Source of the DNA: an uncultured Clostridiaceae bacterium
Lineage (GTDB): Bacteria > Bacillota > Clostridia > TANB77 > CAG-465
Direction of reading: 5' to 3'
Assembly (NCBI GenBank): GCA_947381905.1
Contig: CANCXL010000007.1
Coordinates: forward strand, 1-64,000
DNA: 64,000 bases
Under the pieces are notes generated by a model. The model worked only from the letters and a program-made list of their open reading frames with translations. It searched no databases and had not been told where the DNA came from. Shown piece by piece: positions 8,965-18,329 of this stretch. A program made the translations under genes and the position numbers. Numbering within the stretch: position 1 is the stretch's first letter; each line of letters begins with the position of its first letter.

Positions 8965-8998
8965 AGCAGTCATTTAATTTGACTGCTCTATTTTTATT
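8961..8998. terminator. Hairpin between convergent divIC and vanW-like genes
   Basis: A 12-bp stem ATAGAGCAGTCA/TGACTGCTCTAT followed by a T run on the plus side. The divIC stop lies in the left arm and the vanW-like stop in the loop, so both genes end within one hairpin. Termination should be efficient only in the plus direction. Confidence 0.8.
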
Positions 8999-9651
8999 AA
9001 TGTTATAGTTATTGAATAATCGTCTGTTGAAGCAAGAATTTTTATCCTAGAATCTGTGTTATTTAAAAATTTAAAGTCTAATGTTGGATAATATATAGTA
9101 GCATCTTTATCTGCAGGAACATAATTTACTCTTCTACTATGTGCATGCCTTTCTGTTACTTCTAAATTTGCAAGCATTACTGCATTATATAGTGTACTAC
9201 TAATTTGACACATACCACCACCTGGAATTTGTATTAGGTTACCATCAGAATCAAATCCAGTTGCCTTTTTAAATCCGTATGCTTCGTTCATATGCCCTAT
9301 TGTTTCGTTAAAAGAAAATTCTTCATTTGGTTCTACAATTTTATTATTTATCATTTCACAAGCTTTATTAATATTAAATATTCTACTTTGTTGGTTATCA
9401 TATAAAGTCGATGTATAAGATGAGATTTCTTTTTCTGTGTAAACTATTTCTTTTTGTGCAATCGGCAGTACAGCATCATTGTTTTGATTAGAATTTGATT
9501 CTATATTTTTTAAATTAAATTCGTTTATATTTAATAAATTTACATCTTTTCTCATTAAATAAATAATATATCCTATAATAAATAATAAGATTATAATTGA
9601 AATAACTATTAAAATATTACTTTTGTCATTTTTTTGCGTATTATTATCCAT
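8974..9651 (-). CDS. VanW family protein, membrane-anchored
   Basis: A 225-residue protein with an uncleaved N-terminal helix (about residues 12-34) and an extracellular VanW domain: FSFNETIGHMNEAYGFKKA, then PGGGMCQISSTLYNA and RVNYVPADKDATIYYP. VanW domains occur in glycopeptide-resistance clusters and in many cell-wall-associated proteins of clostridia; their chemistry is unclear. No other van genes are present, so a general envelope role is more likely than resistance. SD GAGGTAAA on the minus strand. Confidence 0.9.
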   Translation of the reverse strand: MDNNTQKNDKSNILIVISIIILLFIIGYIIYLMRKDVNLLNINEFNLKNIESNSNQNNDAVLPIAQKEIVYTEKEISSYTSTLYDNQQSRIFNINKACEMINNKIVEPNEEFSFNETIGHMNEAYGFKKATGFDSDGNLIQIPGGGMCQISSTLYNAVMLANLEVTERHAHSRRVNYVPADKDATIYYPTLDFKFLNNTDSRIKILASTDDYSITITLIKIEQSN

Positions 9652-9691
9652 ATAAATTTACCTCATAAATATTATTTGATAATTTATTTAA

Positions 9692-9720
9692 AATATAAAA
9701 ATAATATCAAATATTGTAAA
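9692..9720 (-). promoter_or_regulatory. Sigma-A promoter of the vanW-like gene
   Basis: On the minus strand TTTACA (9715-9720), a 17-nt spacer and TATATT (9692-9697). An ATTTGATA/TATCAAAT dyad overlaps the spacer and start region. Confidence 0.55.
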
Positions 9721-9755
9721 ATTAAAAAAATAATTAATAAAACAATATAAAAAGC

Positions 9756-9784
9756 TTGACATAATATGTACATGAGTGTATAAT
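9756..9784 (+). promoter_or_regulatory. Consensus sigma-A promoter for the gene at 9872
   Basis: TTGACA (9756-9761), a 17-nt spacer and TATAAT (9779-9784), a full consensus match. It leaves a leader of about 80 nt. Confidence 0.85.
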
Positions 9785-9871
9785 TCTTTAGGTAAATTTT
9801 ATATATAGATAAAAACATTAATATTTTTTACATAACTAAATTTAATTAAATAAAGGAGAGGAGAGATCTGT

Positions 9872-10396
9872 ATGCAATTATACAAAACAGAATCAAAAAC
9901 TAAATATAAAGTACTGTTTGATTCTTCTGATGCTATGAGTCTTGGCGAGATATTTAAAAATATTAGTATTAGAAATATTGAGCTATGTGCATATATAGAA
10001 GAAAGATTACCTAAAGTTTTTGACGAATGCAAAAGAAAAAGAGTAATGGTTTTAAACATTGTGGATCAAAGACCAAGTACAATTATGGTTATGGTTTTAG
10101 TGCAAGATATTAAAGCTTCTTTTCCAAAGCCACATGAGAAAAGACATTATTTTAAAGTTACAGAGCTATCTTTTTATAATATTGATACTTTGAATGAATG
10201 GATAAGCAAAAAAAATTATACATATAAGATAATAGAAAATTCACATCAACAAGTCAAAGTAATAATTTTTAATATGTCACAAAAGGATGAAATGGAACTG
10301 TTTGAAGCAAACGTTAAAATAAATGCTGTATGTAATATAGCAAAATACTTTATATTACAAACTGCAATAAAGCTAGAGAAATGTTTAGAACTGTAG
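9872..10396 (+). CDS. Hypothetical protein driven by a strong promoter
   Basis: A 174-residue soluble protein with alternating helices and strands, no signal peptide or membrane segment, and no motif that I recognise. Strand-like segments MVLNIVDQRPSTIMVMVLVQD and VKVIIFNMSQKDEMELFE frame the middle. It is preceded by GGAGAGGAGAG and a fully consensus promoter, so it is probably well expressed. It forms a single-gene unit between vanW and asnB. Confidence 0.65.
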   Translation: MQLYKTESKTKYKVLFDSSDAMSLGEIFKNISIRNIELCAYIEERLPKVFDECKRKRVMVLNIVDQRPSTIMVMVLVQDIKASFPKPHEKRHYFKVTELSFYNIDTLNEWISKKNYTYKIIENSHQQVKVIIFNMSQKDEMELFEANVKINAVCNIAKYFILQTAIKLEKCLEL

Positions 10397-10421
10397 AGAT
10401 TAATTCTACAGTTCTATTTTT
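10386..10421 (+). terminator. Terminator of the 9872 gene, overlapping the asnB 3' end
   Basis: Arms TAGAACTGTAGA (10386-10397) and TCTACAGTTCTA (10405-10416) followed by TTTTTA. The asnB stop codon is inside the right arm. Confidence 0.85.
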
Positions 10422-12250
10422 ATATTATAAGCAGTAAGCCAATAATCTATTTGTATTAAAAAAGCTATTGTTTGAGGATATGTCATTAGTTGCCCAAATA
10501 AATTTTCTGTTAAATCTTTCCCATGGTTAGATAAAAGGCTATTTACATATTCAATATTTATAACATCATGTATTCTAGATTTAGGATTGTCTATTATTTC
10601 CTTTAATTTATTTTCTAGCATATCCAAGTATTTTTTACTATAAGTTTTAGGAAAAGGAGATTTTTTTCTTGAAGAGATGTCAGTTGGAATATCTTCTTTG
10701 AATGCTTTTTTTAGAATATATTTTTCGCATACTTCACTATTGTTATTTCTAAGACCTAGTTTTAATTTTGCATCTATTCCAAATACATATTCAAATATTC
10801 TATGGTCTGCATAAGGAACTCTTACCTCAAGTGAAGTTCTCATAGAAGTTCTATCAGTTCTTTCGACAAGTGTATTCATAAAATATTTAACAGTAAGATA
10901 TGTAGTCTGTTTAAATTTCTTTTCAAATTCATCTGTAGATAAAACAGATATGTTTTTTAAAGTGTTATTTTTACAACTAATTATATAGTCTGTAATTTCA
11001 TTTGGCGTAAAAATATCTTTTTTTACTAGATTTTCTCTTAAATTTTCAGATAGTGCCCAAGGAAAGCCTTCAGCTCTTTTTAAATGTTCCCTATAAAACC
11101 ATGGATATCCTCCAAAAATTTCATCAGAACATTCACCAGATAGAATAACTTTTTCATTATTATTAGTTATCTCTTTACAAAAAGTATACATAGAACTATC
11201 TATATCTGCCATCCCAGGCATATCTCTTGCTATTACGCACTCATATAGGTTGTTAAATAGATCATCATCTGTTACAATTATATTTTTATGATTTGTATTT
11301 AAGTATTTAGTCATAATTTTTACAAAGTCACTGTCTTTTGTTAATTGGTAACTATTTGGAGTAAAATCATTATCATTATTTTCGTAGTTTATAGAGTATG
11401 TACGAATGTTATGAATATTATCTGATGCAATCTTTGTAAGTATACTAGAGTCCAGACCGCCAGATAACATGCAAGATACACCAACATCTGATACAAGTTG
11501 TCGTCTAGTTGCATCGTTTACTAAATATTTTACATTATCTATGATTTCGTCATCCGAATCTATCATTTTTTTATCTTCTAAATCCCAATATTTTTTTATA
11601 ATAAGCTCTCCATTTTTGTATGTAGCACAGTGACCAGCTTCAAGCTCGAATATATCTTTAAAATATGTTTTTCCTGGAGTATGTGCAGGTCCAAGTGAGA
11701 ATAATTCAATAAGCTCACTTTTAGAAACAACAGGTGAGATATCATTGCTTGCAAGTATGCCTTTTATTTCTGACGAAAAATATAAAATATCATTTTTTAA
11801 TGTATAAAACAATGGCTTAATACCTAGTCTATCTTTTGCAAGAAAAATAGAGTTGTCTTTTTCATCATATATAGCAAATGCAAAAATACCATTAATAAAT
11901 TTAAGCATTTTTTCTTTAAATTCAATATATAGCAGAAGCATTACTTCAGTATCACATTCTGTTTCAATCTCATATCCGCGAGCTATAAGTATATTTCGTA
12001 AAACATTAGTATTATATAATTCACCATTATATGAAATAATATATGAATGACCATTTATTTCTTTTTTTAGTGGTTGTTTACCAAATTTTACATCTATTAT
12101 GCTAAGTCTTGCATGACCAAGAGCTACGTTGCCTGTTACAACAACATTATTATCTGAATTTCCTCTTTTAGAAATAGCATTTTTCATATTGATTATTTTT
12201 TGTGTATCATTTATTTTATCTTTTTGAACGTATCCACAGATACCACACAT
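10406..12250 (-). CDS. asnB: Asparagine synthase (glutamine-hydrolysing)
   Basis: A 614-residue AsnB converting aspartate, glutamine and ATP to asparagine. The N-terminal class II glutaminase domain starts MCGICGYVQ, giving Cys as the nucleophile after Met removal. It includes GNVALGHARLSIID and ISYNGELYN. The C-terminal synthetase domain has the PP-loop LSGGLDSS near residue 265 and the SGECSDEIFGGYPWF signature. Length matches the AsnB type found in Bacillus. Transcribed alone on the minus strand, with SD GAGGTGAT. Confidence 0.96.
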   Translation of the reverse strand: MCGICGYVQKDKINDTQKIINMKNAISKRGNSDNNVVVTGNVALGHARLSIIDVKFGKQPLKKEINGHSYIISYNGELYNTNVLRNILIARGYEIETECDTEVMLLLYIEFKEKMLKFINGIFAFAIYDEKDNSIFLAKDRLGIKPLFYTLKNDILYFSSEIKGILASNDISPVVSKSELIELFSLGPAHTPGKTYFKDIFELEAGHCATYKNGELIIKKYWDLEDKKMIDSDDEIIDNVKYLVNDATRRQLVSDVGVSCMLSGGLDSSILTKIASDNIHNIRTYSINYENNDNDFTPNSYQLTKDSDFVKIMTKYLNTNHKNIIVTDDDLFNNLYECVIARDMPGMADIDSSMYTFCKEITNNNEKVILSGECSDEIFGGYPWFYREHLKRAEGFPWALSENLRENLVKKDIFTPNEITDYIISCKNNTLKNISVLSTDEFEKKFKQTTYLTVKYFMNTLVERTDRTSMRTSLEVRVPYADHRIFEYVFGIDAKLKLGLRNNNSEVCEKYILKKAFKEDIPTDISSRKKSPFPKTYSKKYLDMLENKLKEIIDNPKSRIHDVINIEYVNSLLSNHGKDLTENLFGQLMTYPQTIAFLIQIDYWLTAYNIKIEL

Positions 12251-12325
12251 AATATCACCTCAATTTATATTATTATTTTATCATTACAATTATGCGCTTT
12301 TTATAGTTATTTTTTAAGGATTTTA

Positions 12326-12357
12326 TTGAAAAAAGTTGTCGTTTAAGATAGTATAAA
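12326..12357 (+). promoter_or_regulatory. Likely promoter of the membrane protein-pdp unit
   Basis: TTGAAA at 12326-12331, then TAGTAT 17 nt later. An alternative -10 is TATAAA at 12352-12357, preceded by TAG. Confidence 0.45.
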
Positions 12358-12386
12358 AATATATGGTATATATAAGAGGTGGTTGT

Positions 12387-12749
12387 ATGGTAAATAATAA
12401 AAAATCAGGAAAAAGTTTGATTCTTCTTGCAATTGTAATTGTTGTAATGAGTTTTGCTCTTTATTTTGTGAGTAGATTTTTTAATCAAAAAATGGATAAG
12501 GCCACAGAGGAAGCATTTAAATTAAATGTATATGAATATAATTTAGAGATTGAAGAATATAAAACTGAACTTGCACAAACAATTGGCTATGATGAAAATT
12601 CATTTTATGCCTATGGTGTGGATTTACAAAATGTAATACCAAATATTATAGAGACAGATATGTCTAAATTTAAAATTGAGCAAGGAAAACTTATATATAT
12701 TGGAACTGATGAAAATGAAAGAAAATGGACAAATGAGGTAAAAATATAA
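12387..12749 (+). CDS. Small single-pass membrane protein, unknown
   Basis: A 120-residue protein with one N-terminal helix (about residues 11-34) after a basic start and a 85-residue extracytoplasmic part. ATG 12387 is preceded by AGAGGTGG; the upstream in-frame start at 12363 has no SD. It lies 25 nt upstream of pdp and is likely co-transcribed with it. No family recognised. Confidence 0.65.
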   Translation: MVNNKKSGKSLILLAIVIVVMSFALYFVSRFFNQKMDKATEEAFKLNVYEYNLEIEEYKTELAQTIGYDENSFYAYGVDLQNVIPNIIETDMSKFKIEQGKLIYIGTDENERKWTNEVKI

Positions 12750-12774
12750 GTAAAAAGAGAGGTAGAATTTAATT

Positions 12775-14166
12775 ATGAGAATGTATGATATAATAGAGAA
12801 AAAAAGAGATAAACATGAACTTACTCAAACTGAAATAGAGTTTTTTGTTAATGGATATAGTAGAGGAGAAATACCAGATTATCAAATGTCTGCACTACTT
12901 ATGGCAATATTTTTAAATGGACTAACAGATAGTGAGCTTAAGTATTTAACTTTTGCTATGGCAAACTCTGCTAAAACATTAGATTTAACAAGTATAAAAA
13001 TACCAGGAAAATATATAGTAGATAAGCATTCTACAGGTGGTGTTGGAGATAAGATTACACTAATTGTTCTTCCAATTGTTGCAGCTCTTGGTGTTGGAGT
13101 ATGTAAGATGAGCGGAAGAGGACTAGGATTTACAGGAGGAACCGCAGACAAACTTGAATCTATAACTGGATATAATGTAAATATCCCAATAAATGATGCT
13201 ATAAGGCAAGTACAAGATATTGGAGTATGCTTAATATCTCAAAGTCCTGAAATTGCTGTAGCAGATAAAAAAATATATGCACTTCGTGATACTACTGCAA
13301 CAGTAGAATCAATAGATTTAATTGCATCATCAATAATGTCAAAAAAACTTTCATCTGGAGTAGATAAAATATTGCTTGAAGTAACTGTTGGAACAGGAGC
13401 TTTTATGAAGACAATAGAAGATGCAAGAAAACTCTCAAAAACAATGGTAAAAATAGGAAAACTTGCAGGAGTAGAGACAAGAGCTGTAATTACTTCAATG
13501 AGTGAACCTTTAGGAAGAAATGTTGGAAATGCACTTGAAATAAAAGAAGTTATTACATTTTTATTGTCTGATGAGGAGACTTTATTTAGCGATGAGTTAA
13601 GAGATTTAAGAGAAGTAGTTTATGAGATTGCAGCACAAATGATAAAAATGTCTGGTGTATGCGATGATATGGAAAAAAACAAAGCAGATATAACTAAAGC
13701 AATAGTTACACATGCAGCTTATGATAAGTTTATAGAGCTTATAAAAGCACAAGGCGGACACATATATAATGTATATATGGACTGGGTTGGAATGAGTTTA
13801 GATATGCCAGTTTTAGATGATAAAGTTACATATTTAAAAGAAATTCATGCACAATCTGATGGATATATTGTGTCAATTGACAGTAAAAAAATAGGAGAAG
13901 CTCTTGTATCACTTGGTGGTGGAAGAAATAAAAAGGAAGATAAAATAGATTATTCAGTTGGATTTGAATTTGCAAAGAAAGTTGGAGACAAGGTAAAAGA
14001 AGGAGATACAATTCTTACAGTATTGTATAACGATAAAAATAAATTTAATGATGCTTTTGAATATATTGCAGATGCAATATATATAGATAATATAGAGCCA
14101 GATGTTGTTAAAGCTTTACAGACTAAGCCACATATTTTGGACATAATAGATGAAAGTAATATATAA
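12775..14166 (+). CDS. pdp: Pyrimidine-nucleoside (thymidine/uridine) phosphorylase
   Basis: A 463-residue enzyme that splits uridine, thymidine or deoxyuridine with phosphate into base and (deoxy)ribose-1-phosphate. Phosphate-site residues Lys84, Ser86 (KHSTGGVGDK) and base-site residues Arg171, Ser186 and Lys190 (ALRDTTATVES...SSIMSKK) fall at the same positions as in the E. coli thymidine phosphorylase numbering. The usual LDVKxGxGAFM motif reads LEVTVGTGAFM, with Asp to Glu and Lys to Thr. The C-terminal PYNP domain is complete. It would feed uracil to the phosphoribosyltransferase encoded at 37383. Confidence 0.95.
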   Translation: MRMYDIIEKKRDKHELTQTEIEFFVNGYSRGEIPDYQMSALLMAIFLNGLTDSELKYLTFAMANSAKTLDLTSIKIPGKYIVDKHSTGGVGDKITLIVLPIVAALGVGVCKMSGRGLGFTGGTADKLESITGYNVNIPINDAIRQVQDIGVCLISQSPEIAVADKKIYALRDTTATVESIDLIASSIMSKKLSSGVDKILLEVTVGTGAFMKTIEDARKLSKTMVKIGKLAGVETRAVITSMSEPLGRNVGNALEIKEVITFLLSDEETLFSDELRDLREVVYEIAAQMIKMSGVCDDMEKNKADITKAIVTHAAYDKFIELIKAQGGHIYNVYMDWVGMSLDMPVLDDKVTYLKEIHAQSDGYIVSIDSKKIGEALVSLGGGRNKKEDKIDYSVGFEFAKKVGDKVKEGDTILTVLYNDKNKFNDAFEYIADAIYIDNIEPDVVKALQTKPHILDIIDESNI

Positions 14167-14172
14167 AATACA

Positions 14173-14210
14173 AATAGAGATAGATTAAAAACTATCTCTA
14201 TTTTATTCTT
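14173..14210 (+). terminator. Terminator after pdp
   Basis: An 11-bp stem AATAGAGATAG/CTATCTCTATT with an 8-nt loop and TTTATTCTTT. Confidence 0.85.
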
Positions 14211-14216
14211 TATAAG

Positions 14217-14245
14217 TTGAAATTATAGGCATTTTGTAGTATTAT
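14217..14245 (+). promoter_or_regulatory. Sigma-A promoter with TAG before the -10
   Basis: TTGAAA (14217-14222), a 17-nt spacer ending in TAG, and TATTAT (14240-14245), 26 nt before the editing-protein ATG. Confidence 0.7.
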
Positions 14246-14270
14246 ATATTTGTAAAAAAGGAGAATAAAA

Positions 14271-14759
14271 ATGCAAGAAGTACTAGATGTTTTTGACAGA
14301 CTTAATATAAAGTATAATTTGGTTCATCATCCAGCAATATTTAATAGAGAAGATGAAGAACTTGTAAAAAATATAAAATTTGGTGGTAAATGTTGTAAGA
14401 ATTTATTTGTAAAAGATAAAAAGGCAAATAAATTTTACCTCGTATCACTTCCAGTAGATAAGCGAGCAAATTTAAAATTAATATCAGATGAGATAGGATG
14501 TTCTAGATTCTCATTTGGAAATGAAGAAGAACTATGGAATAAGCTACATATAAAACCAGGTTCTGTATCTCTTTTAAATGTGATTGGTGCTCCAGATACA
14601 GATGTAACATTTGTAATTGATGAGGATATATTATCATATGAAAATGTTTCTTTTCATCCAAATGATAATACAGCAAGTATTGCATTTGCTCCAAATAAAA
14701 TAAAAGAAATAATGGAAGAATATAATAAAGATTATATGTTTTTGAAAGTGGAGGAATAA
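14271..14759 (+). CDS. YbaK/ProX-type aminoacyl-tRNA editing protein
   Basis: A 162-residue stand-alone editing domain of the prolyl-tRNA deacylase superfamily, which hydrolyses mischarged tRNA such as Ala-tRNA(Pro). Typical elements are YNLVHHPAIF at the N-terminus, CCKNLFVKDKK with the conserved Lys, FYLVSLPVDKRANLK, a PGSVSLLNV turn and FHPNDNTASIAF. The pattern resembles the ProXp-ala (PrdX-like) branch. Exact substrate is not decidable. SD AAGGAGAA. It starts the rsmD-coiled-coil-ftsK run. Confidence 0.88.
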   Translation: MQEVLDVFDRLNIKYNLVHHPAIFNREDEELVKNIKFGGKCCKNLFVKDKKANKFYLVSLPVDKRANLKLISDEIGCSRFSFGNEEELWNKLHIKPGSVSLLNVIGAPDTDVTFVIDEDILSYENVSFHPNDNTASIAFAPNKIKEIMEEYNKDYMFLKVEE

Positions 14760-14763
14760 AGTT

Positions 14764-15351
14764 TTGAGAATAATAGCAGGAAAATTCAAGGCCAAAAGAT
14801 TAAATAGTCCTAAAACAGAAAAGACAAGACCAACACTTGATAGAGTAAAAGAAGCTCTTTTTTCTATTATAGATGGTTACATAAGAGATGGACAGGTTTT
14901 AGACCTTTTTGGTGGAACAGGAAATTTAGCATTAGAGGCTATTAGCAGGGGCGCACAATTTGCGTGGATAAACGACAAAGAAAGCCTTAGTATTTCAACG
15001 ATATTGTCTAATGCTAAGTTGACTAATAGTTTGGAATGTGTTAAAATAACAAAGAAAGATTATGCAAAATGTTTAAATCAAATAGCAAACGAAAACATGC
15101 TATTTGATGTAATATTTTTAGATCCACCTTATGATAGTAATCTAGGAATAGACACACTTAATATAATTTCTGAATCTGAAAATCAGTTTTTAAAGAAAGA
15201 TGGCATAATTATATACGAAACAGATAAGAATTTTCTTTTAAAGCTAGAAAAAAATAATAAAGCAGAGATTCTAAATAGTTTTAAAAATCTGCAATGTATT
15301 GATGAGCGAGCTTATGGAAATGTAGTTTTGAAGATGTATAAATGGAGGTAG
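14764..15351 (+). CDS. rsmD: 16S rRNA (guanine966-N2)-methyltransferase RsmD
   Basis: A 195-residue SAM-dependent methyltransferase. The N-terminus MRIIAGKFKAKRL and TRPTLDRVKEALFSII are family signatures. The SAM-binding motif is DLFGGTGNLALEA, and the catalytic NPPF-type motif appears as LDPPY. It uses a TTG start, fixed by GGAGG at 14750-14754, 9 nt upstream. It follows the editing gene by 4 nt and precedes the next gene by 4 nt, so it is co-transcribed. Confidence 0.94.
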   Translation: MRIIAGKFKAKRLNSPKTEKTRPTLDRVKEALFSIIDGYIRDGQVLDLFGGTGNLALEAISRGAQFAWINDKESLSISTILSNAKLTNSLECVKITKKDYAKCLNQIANENMLFDVIFLDPPYDSNLGIDTLNIISESENQFLKKDGIIIYETDKNFLLKLEKNNKAEILNSFKNLQCIDERAYGNVVLKMYKWR

Positions 15352-15355
15352 TAAA

Positions 15356-15793
15356 ATGGAAGTATTCACATTGTTAGAGAATTTAGAAGAAATACTAGAA
15401 TCAGGTTCTAAGGTACCTTTTTCTACTAAGGTTATGGTAGACGCTGGAGAATTAAGGGATATAATTGAGGAAATTAGACTTAAATTACCAGACGAATTAA
15501 AACAAGCAAAGTGGGTTAAGGAAGAAAGACAAAGAATAATATCTGATGCAGAACTTGAAGCACAAAAAGTACTAAAAGAAACAGAAGGTAAAATAATAAA
15601 TTTAATTGATGAGCATGAAATAACTAAGCAAGCATTAGCTCAAAAAGAAGAAATAATAGAAAATGCAAATAAAGTTTCTAGAGAAATTTCTGAAGGAACA
15701 AGAGAATACGCAGATAATGTATTAGAGAAGATAGAAAATGTATTAAGAGAGACAATCGACATTGTGCATAACAATAGAAGAGAATTAAAATAG
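15356..15793 (+). CDS. Coiled-coil protein, unknown
   Basis: A 145-residue charged, almost entirely helical protein with a long Glu/Lys heptad region (about residues 45-145), reminiscent of DivIVA-like or V-type ATPase E/b-type coiled coils. No enzymatic motif. Such small coiled-coil proteins commonly follow rsmD in clostridia. SD GGAGGTAG. It precedes ftsK, and a cell-cycle link is only a guess. Confidence 0.6.
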   Translation: MEVFTLLENLEEILESGSKVPFSTKVMVDAGELRDIIEEIRLKLPDELKQAKWVKEERQRIISDAELEAQKVLKETEGKIINLIDEHEITKQALAQKEEIIENANKVSREISEGTREYADNVLEKIENVLRETIDIVHNNRRELK

Positions 15794-15821
15794 ATTAATT
15801 TTAAGTAGAGGTTGTGATTAA

Positions 15822-18311
15822 ATGGGAAAAGGAAAAAGAGGTAGACCATCAAAAAAAGAGCAAAAGACTATAACAAATGACATGTTAGGTGGCTTTTTAG
15901 TTGTATTTGGTCTAATTTTAGCTGTTTTTATAGGATTTAGAAATATAGGTAGCTTTGCTCAAATTTGTAAAGTTATATTTTTAGGAGCACTTGGAAACTC
16001 AGCATATACATTTCCATTTTTGCTTATGGCTGTAGGAACATATTGTATTATGTCTGAAGAAAAAGTAAAGCCATTAAATGAGATAAGAAAAGGACTTGTT
16101 GTAATAGCACTAATTGCTGCGACACTTACTGTGTTTACAGAGTCGAGTATAAATTTATTTTCAAACCCAGTAAAAGGAGTTGTAGATAGCGTTAATGCAG
16201 GAATTGCAAAACAAAATTATGGTGGCGCAATAGGAACTTTAATAGGGGGAGTACTATCAGGAATTGTTGGCATTATACCTGCAAGAATAATACTTGTACT
16301 AATGACATTTATGATTTCACTATTTATATATAATATTTCATTTAAACAATTTTTTGGTGCAATTTCATATGGATTTAACTATATTGTTGATCATTTAAAT
16401 AATGTTATTAATACACTATTTAGAGATGATGAGGTAAGAAAATACGAATATACAGATAATTTTGGAAATAAAGTACCAAAACTATCAAGAAAAGAAAAAG
16501 CAAGAATTGAAAAAGAACAAGAAAAACAAGAAAAGCTTAAAGAGGCAGGAAGTCTTAATGCTGATGAAAATTTAAATGTAGATAGAACTGAACAGGTTGA
16601 GTTTGATTTTAGCAAACTTGGTGGTAAACCTAGTGAAGCTGAAATTAAGTCTAAGCAAAAACGTGATGAATTCTTTAAGCAACAAAAAGAAGAAAAGGAA
16701 GATAAGAGTATAAAAGAAGTATTAACACTAGATCATACAGCTCATATTGAAGATGATAATTATGAATTTCCTTCAATTGAACTTTTAGCTGAACCAAAAG
16801 AAGGGGAAGTTTTTGACAGAAAAGCAATTCATGCAGTAGCAGTTAAACTTCAAAAAACACTTGCAAGTTTTGGAGTTGATGCAAGAGTTACAAACATTAC
16901 TAAAGGACCAACTGTAACAAGATATGAATTAACACCCAATACTGGGGTTAGAGTAAATAAAATAGTAAACTTATCTGACGATATAGCATTAAGTCTTGCG
17001 GCAAAAAGTATAAGAATAGAAGCACCAATTCCAGGTAAAGCTGCAGTTGGTATTGAAGTTCCAAATAGTGTTACTGAATCTGTAATGTTAAGAGAAGTTA
17101 TAGATTCAGATACATTTAAAAATCATAAATCTAAATTGTGTTTTGCACTTGGTAAAGATGCTGCAGGCGAGGTATGTGTTGGTGACATTGCAAAAATGCC
17201 TCATATGCTTATTGCAGGTGCTACAGGTTCTGGAAAATCTGTTTGTATAAACTCAATAATTGTTTCAATATTATATAAATCTAAACCAAGTGAAGTTAAA
17301 ATGATACTTGTAGATCCTAAAATGGTTGAATTATCAGGATATAATGGAATACCACATCTGTTAATCCCAGTTGTAACTGATCCTAAAAAAGCTGCAGGAG
17401 CACTTAACTGGGCAGTTCAAGAGATGGTAAATAGATATAATTTATTTGCATCTAAAGGAGTAAAAGATATTAAGGGTTATAACGCTGTAATGGAGAAGGA
17501 AGAAGAAGGAGTAAAACTTCCTCAAATAGTAATAATCATAGATGAGCTTGCAGATTTAATGATGGTTGCACCAAATGATGTTGAAGATGCAATTTGCCGT
17601 TTAGCACAAATGGCAAGAGCTGCTGGAATGCATTTGATAATTGCAACACAAAGACCATCTGTAGATGTTATTACTGGTATAATTAAAGCAAATGTTCCAT
17701 CACGTATAGCATTTACTGTATCTTCACAAGTTGATTCTAGAACAATATTAGACATGGCTGGAGCAGAAAAATTACTTGGTAAAGGAGACATGCTATATTA
17801 TCCTGTAGGTGAGACAAAACCTCTTAGAATGCAAGGTACATTTGTATCTGAATCAGAAATAGAAAATATTGTTGAAGAAATAAAAGCAAATACTAATTCA
17901 ACATATGATAATCAAATTATAGAAAGCATTGAAAAATCAAACGGTAAGACAGCAAAAGAAGGAGAAAACTCAGAACAAGATGATGCAGATGAACTTTTAA
18001 ATGATGCAATCGATCTTGTTATGGATATGGGACAGGCTTCTGCATCAATGCTACAAAGAAGATTTAAGATTGGATATTCAAGAGCAGGAAGAATTGTAGA
18101 CCAAATGGAAGCTCGTGGACTTATTTCTGGATATGATGGAAGTAAACCAAGACAAGTGTTAATTTCTAAAGAAGAATGGCAAGAGCTTAAAATGGGTGGA
18201 AATGATACTGTGGCAAATGAAGACGATAACGCACAAGATACACTTGTATCTAACGTTGCAGAAAATGTAGATAATGGTCAACAAAGATCTAAAATAGATA
18301 TAGAATTATAA
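15822..18311 (+). CDS. ftsK: DNA translocase FtsK/SpoIIIE
   Basis: An 829-residue septal DNA pump. It has four N-terminal membrane helices (about residues 20-180), a Lys/Glu-rich linker, and a motor with Walker A GATGSGKSV and Walker B IVIIIDELADLMM followed by QMARAAGMHLIIATQRPSVDVITG. The C-terminal winged-helix gamma domain (RRFKIGYSRAGRIVDQME) recognises polarising chromosome motifs. FtsK clears chromosome dimers at the septum and SpoIIIE pumps DNA into the forespore; sequence does not separate the two. The gene is followed 18 nt later by def. Confidence 0.96.
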   Translation: MGKGKRGRPSKKEQKTITNDMLGGFLVVFGLILAVFIGFRNIGSFAQICKVIFLGALGNSAYTFPFLLMAVGTYCIMSEEKVKPLNEIRKGLVVIALIAATLTVFTESSINLFSNPVKGVVDSVNAGIAKQNYGGAIGTLIGGVLSGIVGIIPARIILVLMTFMISLFIYNISFKQFFGAISYGFNYIVDHLNNVINTLFRDDEVRKYEYTDNFGNKVPKLSRKEKARIEKEQEKQEKLKEAGSLNADENLNVDRTEQVEFDFSKLGGKPSEAEIKSKQKRDEFFKQQKEEKEDKSIKEVLTLDHTAHIEDDNYEFPSIELLAEPKEGEVFDRKAIHAVAVKLQKTLASFGVDARVTNITKGPTVTRYELTPNTGVRVNKIVNLSDDIALSLAAKSIRIEAPIPGKAAVGIEVPNSVTESVMLREVIDSDTFKNHKSKLCFALGKDAAGEVCVGDIAKMPHMLIAGATGSGKSVCINSIIVSILYKSKPSEVKMILVDPKMVELSGYNGIPHLLIPVVTDPKKAAGALNWAVQEMVNRYNLFASKGVKDIKGYNAVMEKEEEGVKLPQIVIIIDELADLMMVAPNDVEDAICRLAQMARAAGMHLIIATQRPSVDVITGIIKANVPSRIAFTVSSQVDSRTILDMAGAEKLLGKGDMLYYPVGETKPLRMQGTFVSESEIENIVEEIKANTNSTYDNQIIESIEKSNGKTAKEGENSEQDDADELLNDAIDLVMDMGQASASMLQRRFKIGYSRAGRIVDQMEARGLISGYDGSKPRQVLISKEEWQELKMGGNDTVANEDDNAQDTLVSNVAENVDNGQQRSKIDIEL

Positions 18312-18329
18312 TGAAGGAGAAAATTTAAA

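Noticed and set aside
8974-9651. Glycopeptide resistance locus suggested by the VanW protein
   Set aside because: No vanH, vanA/B-type ligase, vanX, vanR or vanS nearby; VanW domains are common in clostridial envelopes.
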